A stretch of 64,000 bases of DNA from Asterella californica (taxonomy: Eukaryota; Streptophyta; Marchantiopsida; Marchantiales; Aytoniaceae), in contig JAYKYS010000017.1 of the NCBI GenBank assembly GCA_036924285.1, forward strand, positions 6,987,501 to 7,051,500. Reading direction: 5' to 3'. A program made the translations under genes and the position numbers. The notes beneath the pieces were generated by a model. It searched no databases. It was not told the origin of the DNA and saw only the letters and a program-made list of their open reading frames with translations. Shown one piece after another: positions 49,002 to 64,000 of the stretch (position 1 is its first letter; the number at the start of each line of letters is the position of its first letter).

Positions 49002-49760
49002 AGGTTGCAGACTGAATACTTTGTGAGTGCATTCGTGATCGGCATTTATGCATGATCACGAACAGTAACATTTGGATATGTATTTGTGCAACTTATTTGG
49101 GCATTTTCAAATGAGATGTATTATGGGACTATGAGGCAAGTACGTTTGGAAACACGTCGCAACACGTTTGTTCGATCAATGGTGTTCGTCTGAATAAGAA
49201 ATCTTGGACCAAATGGTATACGTTACAACGAGCACAAAAATAGTCCTAGATCGTGGATGGCTCCAGAGTTGATGAAAGTTAAAGCTGCTCGTCAAGCGAG
49301 ACTTGGAACGATCATTTGTTCATACTCTTTATACAAGAGAGACCGACATATATGCCTTCGTGTATATCACATGAATTCTTCTGGAGAGTATTTCATGAAT
49401 ATGACTCTCCAAGAAGAACAAGAGTATAACGAGTTGAAATACCAAGAAATATTCTCGAACGGCACATCCACCATCTGAGATTGGTGAAGCTTTGCGCTAA
49501 GCTATTCAACTCATGACTCATCCGTCGCAAGCTCAAGGAGGATATCTCGAAGAACAACGTTGTACTAGGTTCACAAATAAGTTTTGAAACACGTATAAGG
49601 ATGACAACGGGAGAAGGTTCTTGGCATGGAGATGCAAACGCTCGAAAGAGAAAGGATACTTTAGACCTAGATGCTATCAAGCCGCTTGTCAGATCAAAGA
49701 CCAAACCTCGTACACCAAGAATAACACAGACCATGAGGAACTGTTGAATCTTGTGCGTAA

Positions 49761-50377
49761 GTCCCGGCCTTAATTGCCAAGATTCTGCCAACCCTCGATT
49801 GGGTAGGATGCATCCACATCATCATCGTCCAGAAGGATCACATTTCTACAAAGACAAAGACTCTTTGTAAAAATGTTGTGGAGTTTTCACCAAGTGGTGG
49901 AGTTTGTGAAGATCTTTCTTTGTTTGATGGTGTTGTGATTGAGCAACTGATGCATGTCGGATATAGAGACTTATCGATTGTGAGTGTTAATACATCGACA
50001 AATGTCCACTTCAACAAGTTGTTGATGATGCTGAGAGAGGACATCACTCCACACTTAGATAGCACATTACTGAAACCGAAGTGTGTTTTAAAATAGACTT
50101 TTCATTGTTTGTGAAGAATCATGAAATTGAAAACTCTATCTCTATTAATTTGTCTCCTTCTGGACTGAAGAATGTTATTGATATTCCTTTCATAGAAGGA
50201 TGTACAAGTTCCACATCAATGACTGACATCAAATATGTTTTTCTGAGCGACTTAAGGTGTTCACAATTCTCAGAAGCATTTCTTGTCTTTGCACATTGGT
50301 TTAGATACGACGTAAAGATGAGAAGAAACGAAGGATTTTTCATCGATGATTTTTGTTTTTTTTCCCAAGCAGGATGA
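49761..50377 (+). pseudogene. Unidentified coding-like block (copy B)
   Basis: Identical to 10255-10871: two overlapping frames that look like one shifted protein of about 200 residues, family unknown. Confidence 0.3.
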
Positions 50378-52225
50378 CCATATGATGATGTATTCGAGGA
50401 CTAGATTGATCATCTGTCAGGCCAGCAAGGTTATAGGTAGAACTGGCTCAAATTATGTGAACTATTTTTTTATCTGCATGGCGATGGAGCATGTAGATCC
50501 TCAAGACACCATCGATAAGATCTGATTGGTATGCATGAGCTTCAGCTGAAATAATTTGATCACTTGTTCACACCAAGGATGATCGCAACAGTGTTGCTCA
50601 ATTCGGAGAAGCTAGACTTCTTCTGTTGACATCTTGAAGACCAATTTCCTTATGCAGTCTCTTCCAAAGGATGATACTAAACAATTGAAGACATTCTCAT
50701 TGTTGGAGGGACGTAATGCTTTTGCAGAAATTATAGCAAAATGGGATACTGAGAGGTAAGCCACTTGGCATGTGGGCATGTAGCATGTAGAACTCTCGAT
50801 GAATATATTAAAAATATTTTCAAGTCTTGACATCGATAGTAATTTACTCTCGACATCAAAAGTGAATCCTTAAAAGAATTGGACATTGTTTCACCTTTAG
50901 ACATTGTTACTTTTACCATTGAATTCATTTATATCTTTTTATTAGTTTCATGACATCAATGCTTCTATTCGCCCACTTACTAGTACTCTTAGACTTGGAC
51001 AAAGTGTTAAAATTCAGGTTAAATTTTAGGATACTGGTATATAATTATTACGTCTTATACTTGCTAGTACTACAGCTCAATAGTAACCTGAACCCATTAA
51101 ACTGCAAAATTCTAGTCTGAAGTCTCTTTTAACTTACTACAGTAAGTTATTCCCTTAACGTTTGTACTATGATCTGAATATTTAATATATGTCAATGTCC
51201 TGCAGAAAGCATTACTAAGTACTTTTGTAAGCTAATAAAGGTTATCCTAATTATTATATTTAGTACTAAGTCTTCTGTTTTCTCATTATTACATTTAGAA
51301 CTAACCCTTCTGTTAGCTAATAACCCTAAACATTCATAAACCCGAAAGCTCTAATCTATTAGTGTTGAAATCTATCATAGTAATATTAAATGCATTACAC
51401 TACTATTAGGTACTTTGGCTTGCTAGTAATCCATTATCCTACTAGTAGTAAAATTTGTTAATTCCAAACCTTAGTAAACCCTAAAATGTGAATTTGAAGT
51501 GTATAGGTTATTTAATTTAGTGTTAAACTTTAACTTATCGATATATTGATAATCTTAAGGATTATCAGCTCGTTAACAATCCATTACCCTACTAGTAGTA
51601 AAAATTAATCATAAACCCTAGGAAACCCTAAATCCCAAACCCTAAGTCTCTAGGCTAATATTAGTATTTGTGATAAAATAATATAGAATACATGACAGTG
51701 TGACTCCGAGATATTAGATATCTGGGAGATTATAGCTTAGGGAATCCATTTTGTCTTAATACAACTAGAAATCTAATACTTTGGAAAATCAATGTCATGA
51801 AATTAAATATAGGTCAAATCACCAGACTGAGTACCTTGACATGGTCTGAACTAGTAACTATAATAAAGCTAAAGCATAAATTGTAATCTCCATTAAAGTT
51901 TGAGATGATGATGGTTAAGAGTATAACATTGCCATTCAGTTTCCAGTAACTAAATGAAAAAATATGTACTGCTTGTTAATTGAACTAGCATCTTCAACTT
52001 AGTAACCTTAAAATCAACAAATTCACTTTTCGTAAATTATGATCTTTTGTTGAACTTTCCAATAATGGTTTGTTAATTATATAAAACAGGTTTGTTAATT
52101 ATACAAGACATATCAATCAAATATCTATACTGTGATGGCGAATAATATGATTTTGTATCTTTAAATTTTAAAAAAGTGGAGAAAAGTATAGTTTAGTTAA
52201 TACAGTGGTGTATGCTTGCGAGAGA
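50378..52225. other. AT-rich spacer with telo-box motifs (copy B)
   Basis: Copy of 10872-12719. The AACCCTA cluster lies at 51612-51648. No gene. Confidence 0.5.
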
Positions 52226-52928
52226 GGAAGTCACAAGGGTTCAACTTCGATCCGCGAAGTTCGAAGTGGTTACTCCGTTTTCTGGTCTCGAACCTAGCCT
52301 AGTTGTTGGCTCACTTTCCACACTAATCATCAAGATTTATCCTTTTGCGTGCCTTTAGTAGTGTCTCCTTAGTGTCTCCTCGGTGTTCCATTCTAGGTGT
52401 CGTCCTCCCTGGGTGGTAAGCCTTCTCCCACGGCCTATGAATCTCTGGGTGAGGTTGTGTGTTTTCTCTCTCGGGTAATAAAGTGCCCGGTTTCTCTCGC
52501 GTCACGAAAAGAAACATATGATGATTTTCAACAAGACTAAATTTTCTCCTGTCACTCAAAGTCATATTTCAAATCCAGTCATTCATCAAATCAATTGTCG
52601 ACTGCCAAAATGCGGACATGATGCTCGGCGCTAGCCATGGCATTTCAAGCATGGCAGTGGCAACGAAAACTTCGACCATCAGCTGATTCAAGTACTTTAA
52701 AGGTACTTGAATCAACTGCCCGGTTTTGTATCTAGTAAGTGGGCAAGTTCTTGTGGCAAGCCACCCGCAGTTTCGAAGATGCAGGTGTGCCTGCAGTATG
52801 TTGACCAAGCACAAGTGAAGAGTAGTGGTACTTGAGAAATTAATGCTACCGCTATTATTCTAATTGCATTTGGTTCTGTATACACCACTGCATAGTGCTG
52901 ATAGTAAGACCCTAGAGTTAAGCTCCTG

Positions 52929-54735
<1,807 letters not shown>

Positions 54736-54745
54736 ATTATCAGTC

Positions 54746-56531
54746 GATCAGATTCTCCGCAAGCCTCGCATGGAGATGATGCAGCCGGGTTCATGACGAA
54801 GCTGTCAGTTGTCAAGGAGCCCGGACATATCATCGAGGCACGTGATTATTTCCTATGGCAGCAGAGGTTCAACGTGACTGTCTCCGTCGAACAGAGGAGA
54901 GAGGTGACGACGTGGACCATCACCTTGGCCTTTCCGCAACAGGATCGGATTGCGGGCGGTTCTCATGGCAACATTTATGCTTTCTTGCCATCCCAGCTTA
55001 ACTATGGCTTGCCGTTTTTAATCAACGCCGATTTTCTGCTGGTAAGCTCACAGGAAACGCTCAAGTTCGACAGCCCTTGGGAATACTCAGCTGCGTTCCT
55101 ACAGCTTTCTGCGAAGCAATGGGATTCCTACAGGGGAAATCTGATTCAGCTCACGCAAGCTCGACTAGAAGCTCGGCGCCACTCGTTTAATTACAAGTTC
55201 TTCCCAGTGAAAGATTATCTTTTCCACTTCAAGAGTGTAAGGAATAAGATTCTGAGCGACTTCGAAGGGCAGGACTGCATTCTCGTGGCTGCGAACGTCG
55301 GCTCCAGAATCGAAGATCTTTGCAAGTCATCTGTGAGCCGACGTGTTGACGAGCGTTTCAAGAGGATACTCGAGACCGCGTTTAATGAGCAAAGTGCTTC
55401 TCCAGCTATCGGCAGCTCAAATTGGTTTCTTGTAGATCGATCTGTACAAGAAAAGTATTCGGAGGTGCTTGACCAATTGAGAGTACCTTAGATGAAAAGC
55501 TCAAAATACTTACAAATTTTGGACGACTCGAATTGGTTGCTTACACTTACTGACAATCTGTACCTTCAGGTTCTGGCATTTGTGTCTGCTCTGCCTTCCG
55601 TACGAGCACCAACGGAGATGTGGGTCGATCTCAGACCTCAAATTAACTCTCTAAAACTGTAAAATACGAGGATTCGAGCACAGTCAGACTTATCTCCATA
55701 CATGAGATCATGAAGTCGAAGATGGCAATGAACATTTCACCTCCACAGCAAGGGAGCCACCTGAGCAATTGGATGGACAGGTTTGACCCTTGGATCCCCT
55801 ATCTTTTCATGCCGCAGCAGACGGTTGTCTCCATGGAAAGAGCTGGGACTCACCATGCCGGTGTGAACTGGTTGAGAAGTAGTGCATCAGTTCGCGAAGT
55901 CGACGACATAACTTTTGCCTCGGAGCTCGTTAGAATATGCACCTCAGACCAAAACTCCAAGAAGCCTGTAATTGCAGCCGACTTCCTCCTCCTCGTTTGG
56001 AGGTTTGTGTACACATCCATTCAGGAAGGAAAGCTGAGAGAGTTTCGTCCAGAAACATGGAATCGCGACTTTGCTGTGGTCAATGAGAGCGGTCATGTCC
56101 GGTGGGTCAAGGTGAAGGGGAATTTGCAATCGACAGAGCCCCTGGTACCGGTGTTATTACCCCGTAGCTGCAGCAAGTGGCCATTGTTACTGACACACAA
56201 GAAATGGTCCGAGCACCCTGAGCTCATCATCAGACTGTCTGATGATTACTTGAATCTTTACGATAATTTCCAACGTGAGGCCTACAAGAGAGAGTCATGC
56301 AGAGTCTTCCTCCAAGACACTTTCGGCGCTACCGATCTGCTAGATCTTCCATTATCCAACATTTCATTTCCGGAGCTGACAAGACTAAGCTCGGAACAGA
56401 GCCGACTATTGCTTCAATGGTTGAACAGATTACGGGAATGCATTCCAATCTCTTCCAGATTCTGGAACAGCTTGGAAACTACGACATGGCTGCACACTGA
56501 ACAACATGGGCTTCAATGTCCAAAGATGTGA
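54746..56531 (+). pseudogene. NO VEIN/sacsin-like gene fragment (copy B)
   Basis: Same fragment as 15240-17025, with the first part to 55482, a likely intron at 55483-55569, and the last frame 55710-56531. At 55091 it has c, giving Ala in SPWEYSAAFLQLS where copy A has Val. The head-to-head joint with TAR at about 54.74 kb is identical. Confidence 0.6.
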
Positions 56532-56566
56532 CCAGAGATCTAGTATCAGATTACAGAGAATGATGT

Positions 56567-57619
56567 TTACAAAAGCTTTTTGAGAAGTTTAATGTTCTGT
56601 CTTTCTATCTGTAATCTTTGATCTATCATTCTTACTTTTCTAATGAAAGTAAGATATTTCTCATCTAACGCCCATCTCACAATCATTTCAAGTTTTTTTT
56701 CTAGATTATGCTTGGCATGACCCACGAAGACCTTTTTACTCGTATTGCGTTTGTTCTGACGAGCAATAAAACTGTTTACATTCATGGAGAGTTGATCAAT
56801 TGTTTTCACATCCACAAGAACCAACGCTACAATTTTCAATGCATCTGAAGAAAGTTTGTCCACGATGTTTTGCAAGACAAAACAAGAAGTGAGATTGTGC
56901 TTAGATAACTGAATGATGTTTACACACAACTGGTCATGCTTATTCATCATCACTATCATGACTAACGACATACCTCGAGAAGCTCAAGCTCAAATACAGT
57001 GTCACACTGTAAGTTAATGCGATTGGTAATCTGCAGATTTTCCCAAAATACAATAAGTACTGGAACTTTAAAAAGAATTCATAATAAATAAGCAGAGTAT
57101 TAACTAGTACCCTTTGCTTTGCTTGTAACAGCTTGTGTCCGAACAGACAAGACAACAAGTCAGATGAACAACAGTACAAGACCATGAACTTGCTAGAATC
57201 TTGCCAACTAATTAAAATACAGTAGTAACAGAATAACTATGATACAATCGTAAACAATGGTTTACTTCTTTTTGGTCGACTCATGATGTCCAACTCATTA
57301 TCTGCGCTCCTCAGTGAAACTTCAGAAGTTGGATCGATTGGTAAGTTAACTTCCAAATTTACAGTGGGAGACGTATTCTCACTGCAATCTTTCCTCTCTT
57401 GATCATATGTATCAGGAGCAAAGTTTTCACTTCCAATCTTTTTCCTTCTATGAAGGAAGACGTTAACCTCCCCATGGTCAAAAAATCTCTTTATTGTCAC
57501 TGGTAGGAAGTTCCATATGAAGCTTTCTACTCCCTTCTGCGTGTAAGATTTTCTCTGTACATTCTGTTCTAAACGATGACTTCTGAACACCCTTATTACT
57601 GCACATGTTTGCTTCCCGC
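56567..57619 (-). CDS. Unidentified minus-strand frames (copy B)
   Basis: Identical to 17061-18113: two long frames (57619-57237 and 56971-56567) without a recognisable domain. Confidence 0.3.
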
Positions 57620-57798
57620 AGACAATAATACAAGTTAAACGACACCACAGTCAAATTATTTAGTTGAACAGCACCCGGTAAAGTTAACTAACTCGGGCGT
57701 CAGTATTCCAGTGGCGTAACATCTCGATGGTTTCCCTCGTCCAACCGATTTATTAATGTTGCGGAGGAGTCCCCGGTATTCCATTCCGATGACTCAGA

Positions 57799-58106
57799 AG
57801 AATAACAACATATTGTAATTTAAAACATCCGGTTTTTCGCACAGCGTTCTCACACGCGTGAGATTCGCACGTGCAAATAGAAAATAACAACCTCCTGTTA
57901 TTTAAATCTATTTTCTGATAAGGTTGTTTTTGCAGAAGAGCCCCCAATGTTAAACGCGTGCGAAAATGTAAATAACATCCTGTTGTTATTTATTTCTGAT
58001 AAGGGAAAAGAGCCCCGGGTGTTCACACGTGTGTACTGTAAATAACAGAATGTTGTTATTACATTTATTAGGTCTTTTAATAACAAGATGTTGTTATTTT
58101 CGCTTA
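57799..58106. repeat. Array of AT hairpins and CACGTG palindromes (copy B)
   Basis: Copy of 18293-18600. The middle palindrome is changed by two bases (57956 g, 57961 c), so CACGTG becomes CGCGTG and two CpG sites appear. Confidence 0.75.
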
Positions 58107-58473
58107 GCACGTTGTTCTGGATCGGAATTTGCCTTCACCTAATCGAAGACGAAGTTCGATAAATACGGGAGTCCTTTCCCCACGGTCCTGAAGCCACTCG
58201 TCCTTCACACATCCTCAGTCTCGGGAAGCCTCACCTGCTCTGCAGTGTACACTGTAGAACGCAGTTCAGCCCCCGATTTGCCGGTGCCCCCTTGTTTCAA
58301 CTATGACTGCAGTAGCTACTGGGACTCCTGCCGGTAAGGGACTGAGACCTAAGAAGACTGCCGCTTTCCTGTTTTGTCCTTGTTCAACTGATACTAGCTG
58401 TTGATGATGAGGATTTAAGGTTGCAGTGTAGACGCGTTCAATACCTCGGACTTAAATACGTGTCTTTCAGGAA

Positions 58474-58644
58474 AACTGAAGGAACCCTCTCTTCTCATTG
58501 TGAAGATTGGAGCGAGTGAATCGAGTACGCGAGCTTCTCATTGGCAAGACTGTAGTCCAGTGAAGCGAATACACTGAAGGAACCGTCTCTTCTCATTGTG
58601 AAGCGAGTACGCGAGCTTCTCATTGGCAAGACTGTAGTGGTTCA
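58474..58644. repeat. Imperfect tandem repeat, two units (copy B)
   Basis: Copy of 18968-19138, with g at 58576 where copy A has a. Confidence 0.85.
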
Positions 58645-59405
58645 TTCAGACGAGGTTCGAAGATTTATCAGGTGAGTCGCTGCATCCAAATATCCATGCA
58701 TTTCGCTAGCAGCACCATCGCGTACCCAGAACATTGTACGTTGAGTAACTACCCGACCATCACGCGGTTATGAGAGCGTGGTGTTTCCAGGGGGTGATGA
58801 GGTTCTGGTCTCGGTGTCCTGTATGGTGGGACGTGTGTGTCTGGGAGGACTGATCTTATGATGTCTGTACGTGTAACTGAATCTGACGGGTACTTCTACA
58901 CTCAGCTGGCACATGCGGGTGAGGATCGATAGAGTGAATCAATGATAGACGTATCGGCGTAGGATAGTATTGGGTGATTGCTTGTTTTTCTCTCAAACTA
59001 GCAATCACTTTGCGCTTTCTGATTGAGGCTTAGGTAGATCGTGTACGTCTTCAGTTTTCGGCATCTCACAATGGGACCGGACCATCCTTTAGTGCTCCTC
59101 GAAGGTAAGTGATGTCATGACGGATTAGTTCTCGTGATCCTCGTGACTCATGATTTCTGATGGCTGTTGCTTGAGGTACCGGTTGCTCATCTTCTTACAT
59201 ACGCACCATGTTTCCTGTTCAAAGTTCAGTTATCGAAGTAATGTGTACTTACTAACACAACTAGAGTTAACCAAGTAGTGTGTACTTAGTAACACTACTA
59301 GAGGAGACGAGAGACGTATCTAAACCTCTGATACTCTGTATTAATTTCTCATTACTGTTTCTGGTCCCGCGTGGGTGTTGGTGTGGAAAGCCTTCGCAAT
59401 GATGT

Positions 59406-59986
59406 GAAATCTGTGCTAGTGGATACAGTACTGCGAGGTACTTGATGTCATAAGCGCTGACTTCATAGCAGCTGGGCTCCAGTCGCTGTGACTTGCCTTG
59501 ACGAGAGCAGTGATTCCACTGACATGTGGCAAGCCAAGGACATCCCTGAACTGAAAGAGAACTTTGACGTCTGTACAGTAAGGCTCTCCGTCGTGAGGGC
59601 TTCAATCGCAGCAGTCACAGTCTCATGCCGCCAACATATCTACTCCCGGTTGACCCCAGAGGTTCGACAGCTGTTATTGGATTCATACATTCTCCATGTT
59701 ATTGTGCTCTCGATATGACAGTGGTCCACTTCCCTCAGCTATGAGTACAGTAGTATTCCTGAAAACAAAAAATATTTCTGCCCGCTGGAGCTGGCCGAAA
59801 CCTGTTCAGAACTCCCAAGCAGCTCCCAAGTCATTCTCGAACTTGAGCATGTGCAAGCCAGCTCGAGCTGCAGCAGCAGCATTGGAGTTTATGAGCTCGC
59901 ACTACCTGTCCCTGGTCCAACAAAACCGTCCTTGTCGAAGCCCAGCACTTATGTATCGACTGCTTAGCAATCACGCGGATTGAAAG
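59406..59986 (-). pseudogene. Subtilase (S8) gene fragment (copy B)
   Basis: Same fragment as 19900-20480. The catalytic Ser codon is at 59540-59538, the in-frame TGA at 59625-59623, and the one-base frameshift after SGMSLAC is shared. Confidence 0.8.
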
Positions 59987-60581
59987 ACCTCAGTACTCCC
60001 CACGCGCCCTTCCTCCTACTATTGCCATCCTCGTAAATTGCAACGTTTCTATGGTCACAAGACATGACAGAAGGCACTGTCCGGATTCCTTTGAGTACAA
60101 TCTTCCTTACCGTGAAGGAAAAGAAAAGTTGGTCTTCTCAGGTTCTTCAGATTCGCCCTTTTATATAAGTTCGCAGTTTTTGGACGCCGCCCGGCCCATT
60201 CTGACCCACTAGCTAGTATGCACCTACTAATGAAATCTGCAGCCTATATCCCTTGATCTTGGCGCACGGCCTCACAGAAAGTTTGAATTCCCGATCGAGC
60301 TAGCAGCGATACCTGATAGTGATTTGTGATAGCAAGTTGCAGCGCTTCTGCATAGAGCATGTACTTTAGAGTGCCACAATAGAAGATATAGAGCTCTGAC
60401 AACAAATTTTTCACCATCGTGTGACAGCATGTTCGGGAACGCTCTTCCATTAGAATGGATAGGTCTCAGGTTATATTTTCAATTTTCTACTCTGTTTAGA
60501 AATTTTGCCTATGGGTTGATCATCTCTGGACCTACCACCACGCTGATTTGGGTTATACTTCTTTGGACCATCCAGACCGCC

Positions 60582-60763
60582 CCCTTTGCAAGGGAGACCA
60601 TATATCCTTATACCTTCCGCTACCCTAACCCTCGACTCGGATCCCTTTGCAAGGGAGATTTTATATCCTTATACCCTCCGCTATCCTAACCCCCGACCCG
60701 GATCAGCAAGGGTTTAGGCCCCTTTGCGAGGGAGAGTATATATCCTTAAACTCTCCCCTCAGA
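60582..60763 (+). promoter_or_regulatory. Triple promoter-like repeat upstream of the oxygenase gene (copy B)
   Basis: Three units with CCCTTTGC(A/G)AGGGAGA at 60582, 60643 and 60720, each with a TATA-like word. No difference from copy A noticed. Confidence 0.5.
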
Positions 60764-61105
60764 TCTTTGATGGAGATGGTATAAATTTCCGAAGAAGTTC
60801 TCCCTTGTTTATTGCAAAGTGGCCCGTGCCTTCGAGAAGTAAATGGAGCGCTTCTACACGAAGCCTGTTACCTGACTTTATCAAAATAATAATCAAATCG
60901 GCTATTCTAATCTCACTGCTGTCTCTAGGAACTGATGCGTAGATTGATTGCTGATTGATTTCATCTAAGTTATGTTAATCTCTCTTGTTGTTTTTGTTTT
61001 TATTGCATGTAAGTTTCTTCAGTGTTTTATGTTAATTTCGAAGTTGGAGTATCGAAGCTGATATCACGGAGATTGTATCAGTCTCCGAATCACAGAAACT
61101 TTGAG

Positions 61106-61634
61106 GTAACTTTTATCAACCCTCGTTGATTTTTGCTGCATTATAGCGTATGTTTATTTAGATGATTTTATTTTATATTTGTTTTAGATTTTATGTAATT
61201 GGTATGTTTATTTAGATGATTTTATTTTATATTTGTTTTAGATTTTATGTAATTTTAGAAAAAAAACATACAAAGTATATTTTTTATTTATTAAATATTC
61301 CTGTGGAAAAGAAATGTTTATATAAATGTTTACATTCTAAGGTATGACTTTACCCGGTCTGCAACGTGAATGTCATCGATAATAAACATATATATTCTTC
61401 AATAAGTATTTAATAAATAAAGTTAAAACATGTTTATCCACATCTTTACATTCTAAGGTAAGACCTTACTTGGTCTACAGCGTGAATGTTATCGATTGTA
61501 AACATATAAATTAAAGTAAATATTCAAGAAATTAAATAATAAAATAAAACCAGTTTTTTAGTTTCTTGAATATTAATAATATCAAGGTACATTGGTTTTT
61601 AATATATTATTATCATTTCTTTTTGTATATGCAG
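61106..61634 (+). other. Leader intron of the oxygenase gene (copy B)
   Basis: Same 529-base intron and internal repeats as copy A. The TT insertion and the c-to-a change that separate the copies (near 61000-61012) lie just upstream, in the presumed leader exon. Confidence 0.5.
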
Positions 61635-61644
61635 ATCTTTGAAA

Positions 61645-63000
61645 ATGGAGAAGGATAATGTCGAAGATGTTCTTTTCTTTTATGACGTGTTCAATATGCT
61701 CATTTTAATGAAAGGAAAATTTTTAGAAATTTTTCTGACTTGGGTTCTCGGAGAAATATATTTCTTCGACATAGTTACAAGAATGTTACTATGTGGTAGA
61801 GTGATAAGATCACGAGAAAGTTTTATGAGAGGATACGATATATTAGTTGAAACAACGGGAGCTGGAGATCATTGGACACATTTTCTTACGAAAAGTTGGT
61901 GGAATAGGATTTGTCTATGTATCGATTCACGGTTGAATATTAATATTCTTCTGAAAATGATACAAAAAAAATTAGACAGTTTCGGAAAGATCCTTCAGAA
62001 TTTTTAGAGTATCATCTTTCTTCATATGATAGAAAACGGGTAGAGAAAAAATATTTTGAATATTCTGATCAACAATTTTCAGAATGTTTTTACTATCATG
62101 AGAGTACAGATATTAGTGAACTTATTTATCGACGACGAATAGAAACTATCAAAGGAGAATTAGCTCAAATAGATAAACCTCTTTGGTGCATAGTACCTTC
62201 TTCTTTTTACACTGTTGTTTCAAAACAACAAATAGAACTTATTTATACATCTGAAGGTCAGATTGTTGCAGGAAGAAAGAAGATGAAATTTGGAGGGGTC
62301 CTTATGTTATATTTACAACAACATATCGAAGCCATCTATGATATGAAGTACACATTGAGAATAGGAGATGCACGAGTGTCACTGAAGGAAACGATGCGCG
62401 CTGTAGGGCCATTGCATAATTGGCATGAGCGGCGAGGTCCAAATTCAGTGACATTTTCAAAATAGTTGTAAGTATAAAAAATTTATTAATATCGTAGAGG
62501 GATTTGATAGTTTTTTAGAGAAGTATTATCATCGTGTTTTACTTGAAACTCTTTTAGTTGGTACTTGTGAAGATTTTCCTTTTGTCATGGAAGATTTTTT
62601 CAGGATACATCTTCCATATTTTAATACGGAGGAATCTGTATTAATTTCTAGAGATACTGAGGAGAAGTTTTTATTTTCTGATATACCAGTTTATCCTTTA
62701 TTTATTACGAAAAATTATTGTAATATTCTTCACACAGATCAAGATGATACCAAATACACAGTTGTATTAGTTTCAAATCCATCGAATAACACAAATGATG
62801 GTAGTTTTTTGTTACCAAATTTAGGTGTTCAGATACCTTTAGGAGACGGCGATTTATTCTTTTTTAGAGGAGATATACCTCATTGTACTACTTATAGAAC
62901 TGAAAGCAATACTGAAGATGTATATGCTGCCGGATGTACGATAAATAGTACATTGGGAAAAGTTTTTCAAAACATAAATAAATTATTTTTCAATCCATGA
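61645..63000 (+). pseudogene. TET-like 2-oxoglutarate/Fe(II) oxygenase, frame-disrupted (copy B)
   Basis: Copy of 22137-23492 with the same three-frame structure: the A8 run near 61962-61969 and TAG at 62463. Ligands are His at 62731-62733, Asp at 62737-62739 and distal His at 62881-62883. One coding difference at 62662 gives Glu in RDTEEKFLF where copy A has Lys. Both copies keep the metal ligands. Confidence 0.6.
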
Positions 63001-63410
63001 TTATGATTTATTTTTTTCACTAGTGTTGAGTATAAAAAAAAGACATTTCTTTATTCCAAGAAATCTCGATTATTATCATCTTTACATTTCTCTTTATTAC
63101 TAAGAGCTTTTTTGATCTTACATTTGTTTTGAAACCTTTTATAAAATTATAAAAATAATACACATTTTTTCTTCTTAGTTGTTTGAATCTTTTTGGATGG
63201 GTTACCTAGAACACTTCTAGTCATACTCTATCCTTAAACAGCACATTATTTCTATTAGTTATCTTTAGTCGTGCCAACTTCTTGTAGAATACTGCTTCTG
63301 TCTTTGCAAGGACTAAGCATAAACGAGAAGAGATTCATTGATGGATATGATGCAAATGAAACACATGTTACAGTAATCTTCTACGAGATTTTCCACTAAT
63401 GAATAACCGC

Positions 63411-63998
63411 AAGCATGGAGAAGGTAATTTCTCTAGAAATGAAAAATGTGTGACTCTGCATCATCAACTACTCGAAGGTAATAGAGATGTCATGGATAAT
63501 TTCATTCTACACAGTGCAACTCTGTAAACTGCACCAATAGTTCGCACCATGGAGAAGGTAATTTCTCTAGAAATGAAAAATGTGTGACTCTGCATCATCA
63601 ACTACTGAGAGGTAATAGGGATGTCATGGATAATTTCATTCTACGCAGTGTAACTCTGTAAGCTTCATCAACAGTTCGCACCATGGAGAAGGTAATTTCT
63701 CTGGAAATGACTTTGCACCATTAACCTCTCCGGGGTAATAGGGATGTCATGGGTAATTTCATTCTACACAGTGCAACTCTGAAAACTTCACCAACAGTTC
63801 GCACCATGGAGAAGATAATTTCTCTGGAAATGACTTTGCATCATCAAATACTCCGAGGTAATAAGGATGTCATGGGTAATTTCATTCTACGCAGTGCAAC
63901 TCTGCAAACTTCACCAACGGTTTGCACTATCGAGAAGGTAATTTCTCTAGAAATGGGAAATGTGTTACTTTGCACCATCAAACACTCACTGAATGGTG
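63411..63998. repeat. Minisatellite of ~124-134-bp units (copy B)
   Basis: Copy of 23903-24490. The window ends within the last partial unit, so whether the identity continues into sequence like 24493 onward cannot be seen. Confidence 0.95.
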
Positions 63999-64000
63999 TG

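Overview
The window reads as nuclear DNA of a land plant. Genes are split by short GT-AG introns, the telomere-type motif is TTTAGGG, and there is a decayed plant-type Ty3/gypsy retrotransposon. There are also broken pieces of land-plant genes: tryptophan aminotransferase-related (TAR), YUCCA flavin monooxygenase, a NO VEIN/sacsin-like protein and a subtilase. The transposon types and a TET-like oxygenase suggest an early-diverging lineage such as a moss or lycophyte, but that placement is inference. I see no intact, unambiguous host gene. The region looks like transposon-rich heterochromatin littered with gene fragments.

The dominant structure is a near-identical duplication. Positions 1-24492 (copy A) recur at 39507-64000 (copy B), with an offset of 39506 that becomes 39508 after a 2-base insertion near 21.49/61.0 kb. 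By eye I found ten substitutions and that one indel. Both copies carry the same gene-breaking lesions, so the breaks came before the duplication. The unique stretch lies at 24493-39506. A minus-strand transposase-like gene runs across 39506/39507, so that point need not be a breakpoint.

Layout of copy A (copy B repeats it): 0.6-1.6 kb, part of a minus-strand Ptta/En/Spm-like gene; 2.4-3.3 kb, a perfect hairpin and a 0.4-kb tandem repeat; 3.65-9.5 kb, a decayed Ty3/gypsy gag-pol; 10.25-10.9 kb, unidentified coding-like sequence; 11-12.7 kb, AT-rich spacer with telo-box motifs; 13.4-15.2 kb, a TAR pseudogene (minus) abutting head-to-head a NO VEIN/sacsin-like fragment (plus, 15.2-17.0 kb); 17.1-18.1 kb, unidentified minus frames; 18.3-18.6 kb, a CACGTG and AT-hairpin array; 19.9-20.5 kb, a subtilase fragment (minus); 21.1-23.5 kb, a triple promoter-like repeat, a leader intron and a TET-like 2-oxoglutarate/Fe(II) oxygenase reading split over three frames; 23.9-24.5 kb, a minisatellite.

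The unique part holds: 24.6-25.0 kb, a tandem repeat; 26.8-31.0 kb, a nearly full-length Tnp2-type transposase with two introns, one frameshift and four in-frame stops; 31.2-31.45 kb, inverted-repeat-rich DNA; 32.2-32.6 kb, the last exons of a YUCCA gene; 35.4-36.8 kb, a palindromic tandem array; 37.6-38.0 kb, a cluster of ACGTG motifs; 38.4-41.1 kb, the Ptta-like gene; 39.4 kb, an interstitial telomere-like tract.

Two themes link the parts. TAR and YUCCA are consecutive enzymes of the indole-3-pyruvate auxin route, and remnants of both lie in one 39.5-kb unit. A TET-like oxygenase and a Tnp2 transposase lie about 3.3 kb apart on the same strand, which recalls the linkage of TET/JBP genes with DNA transposons known in some fungi.
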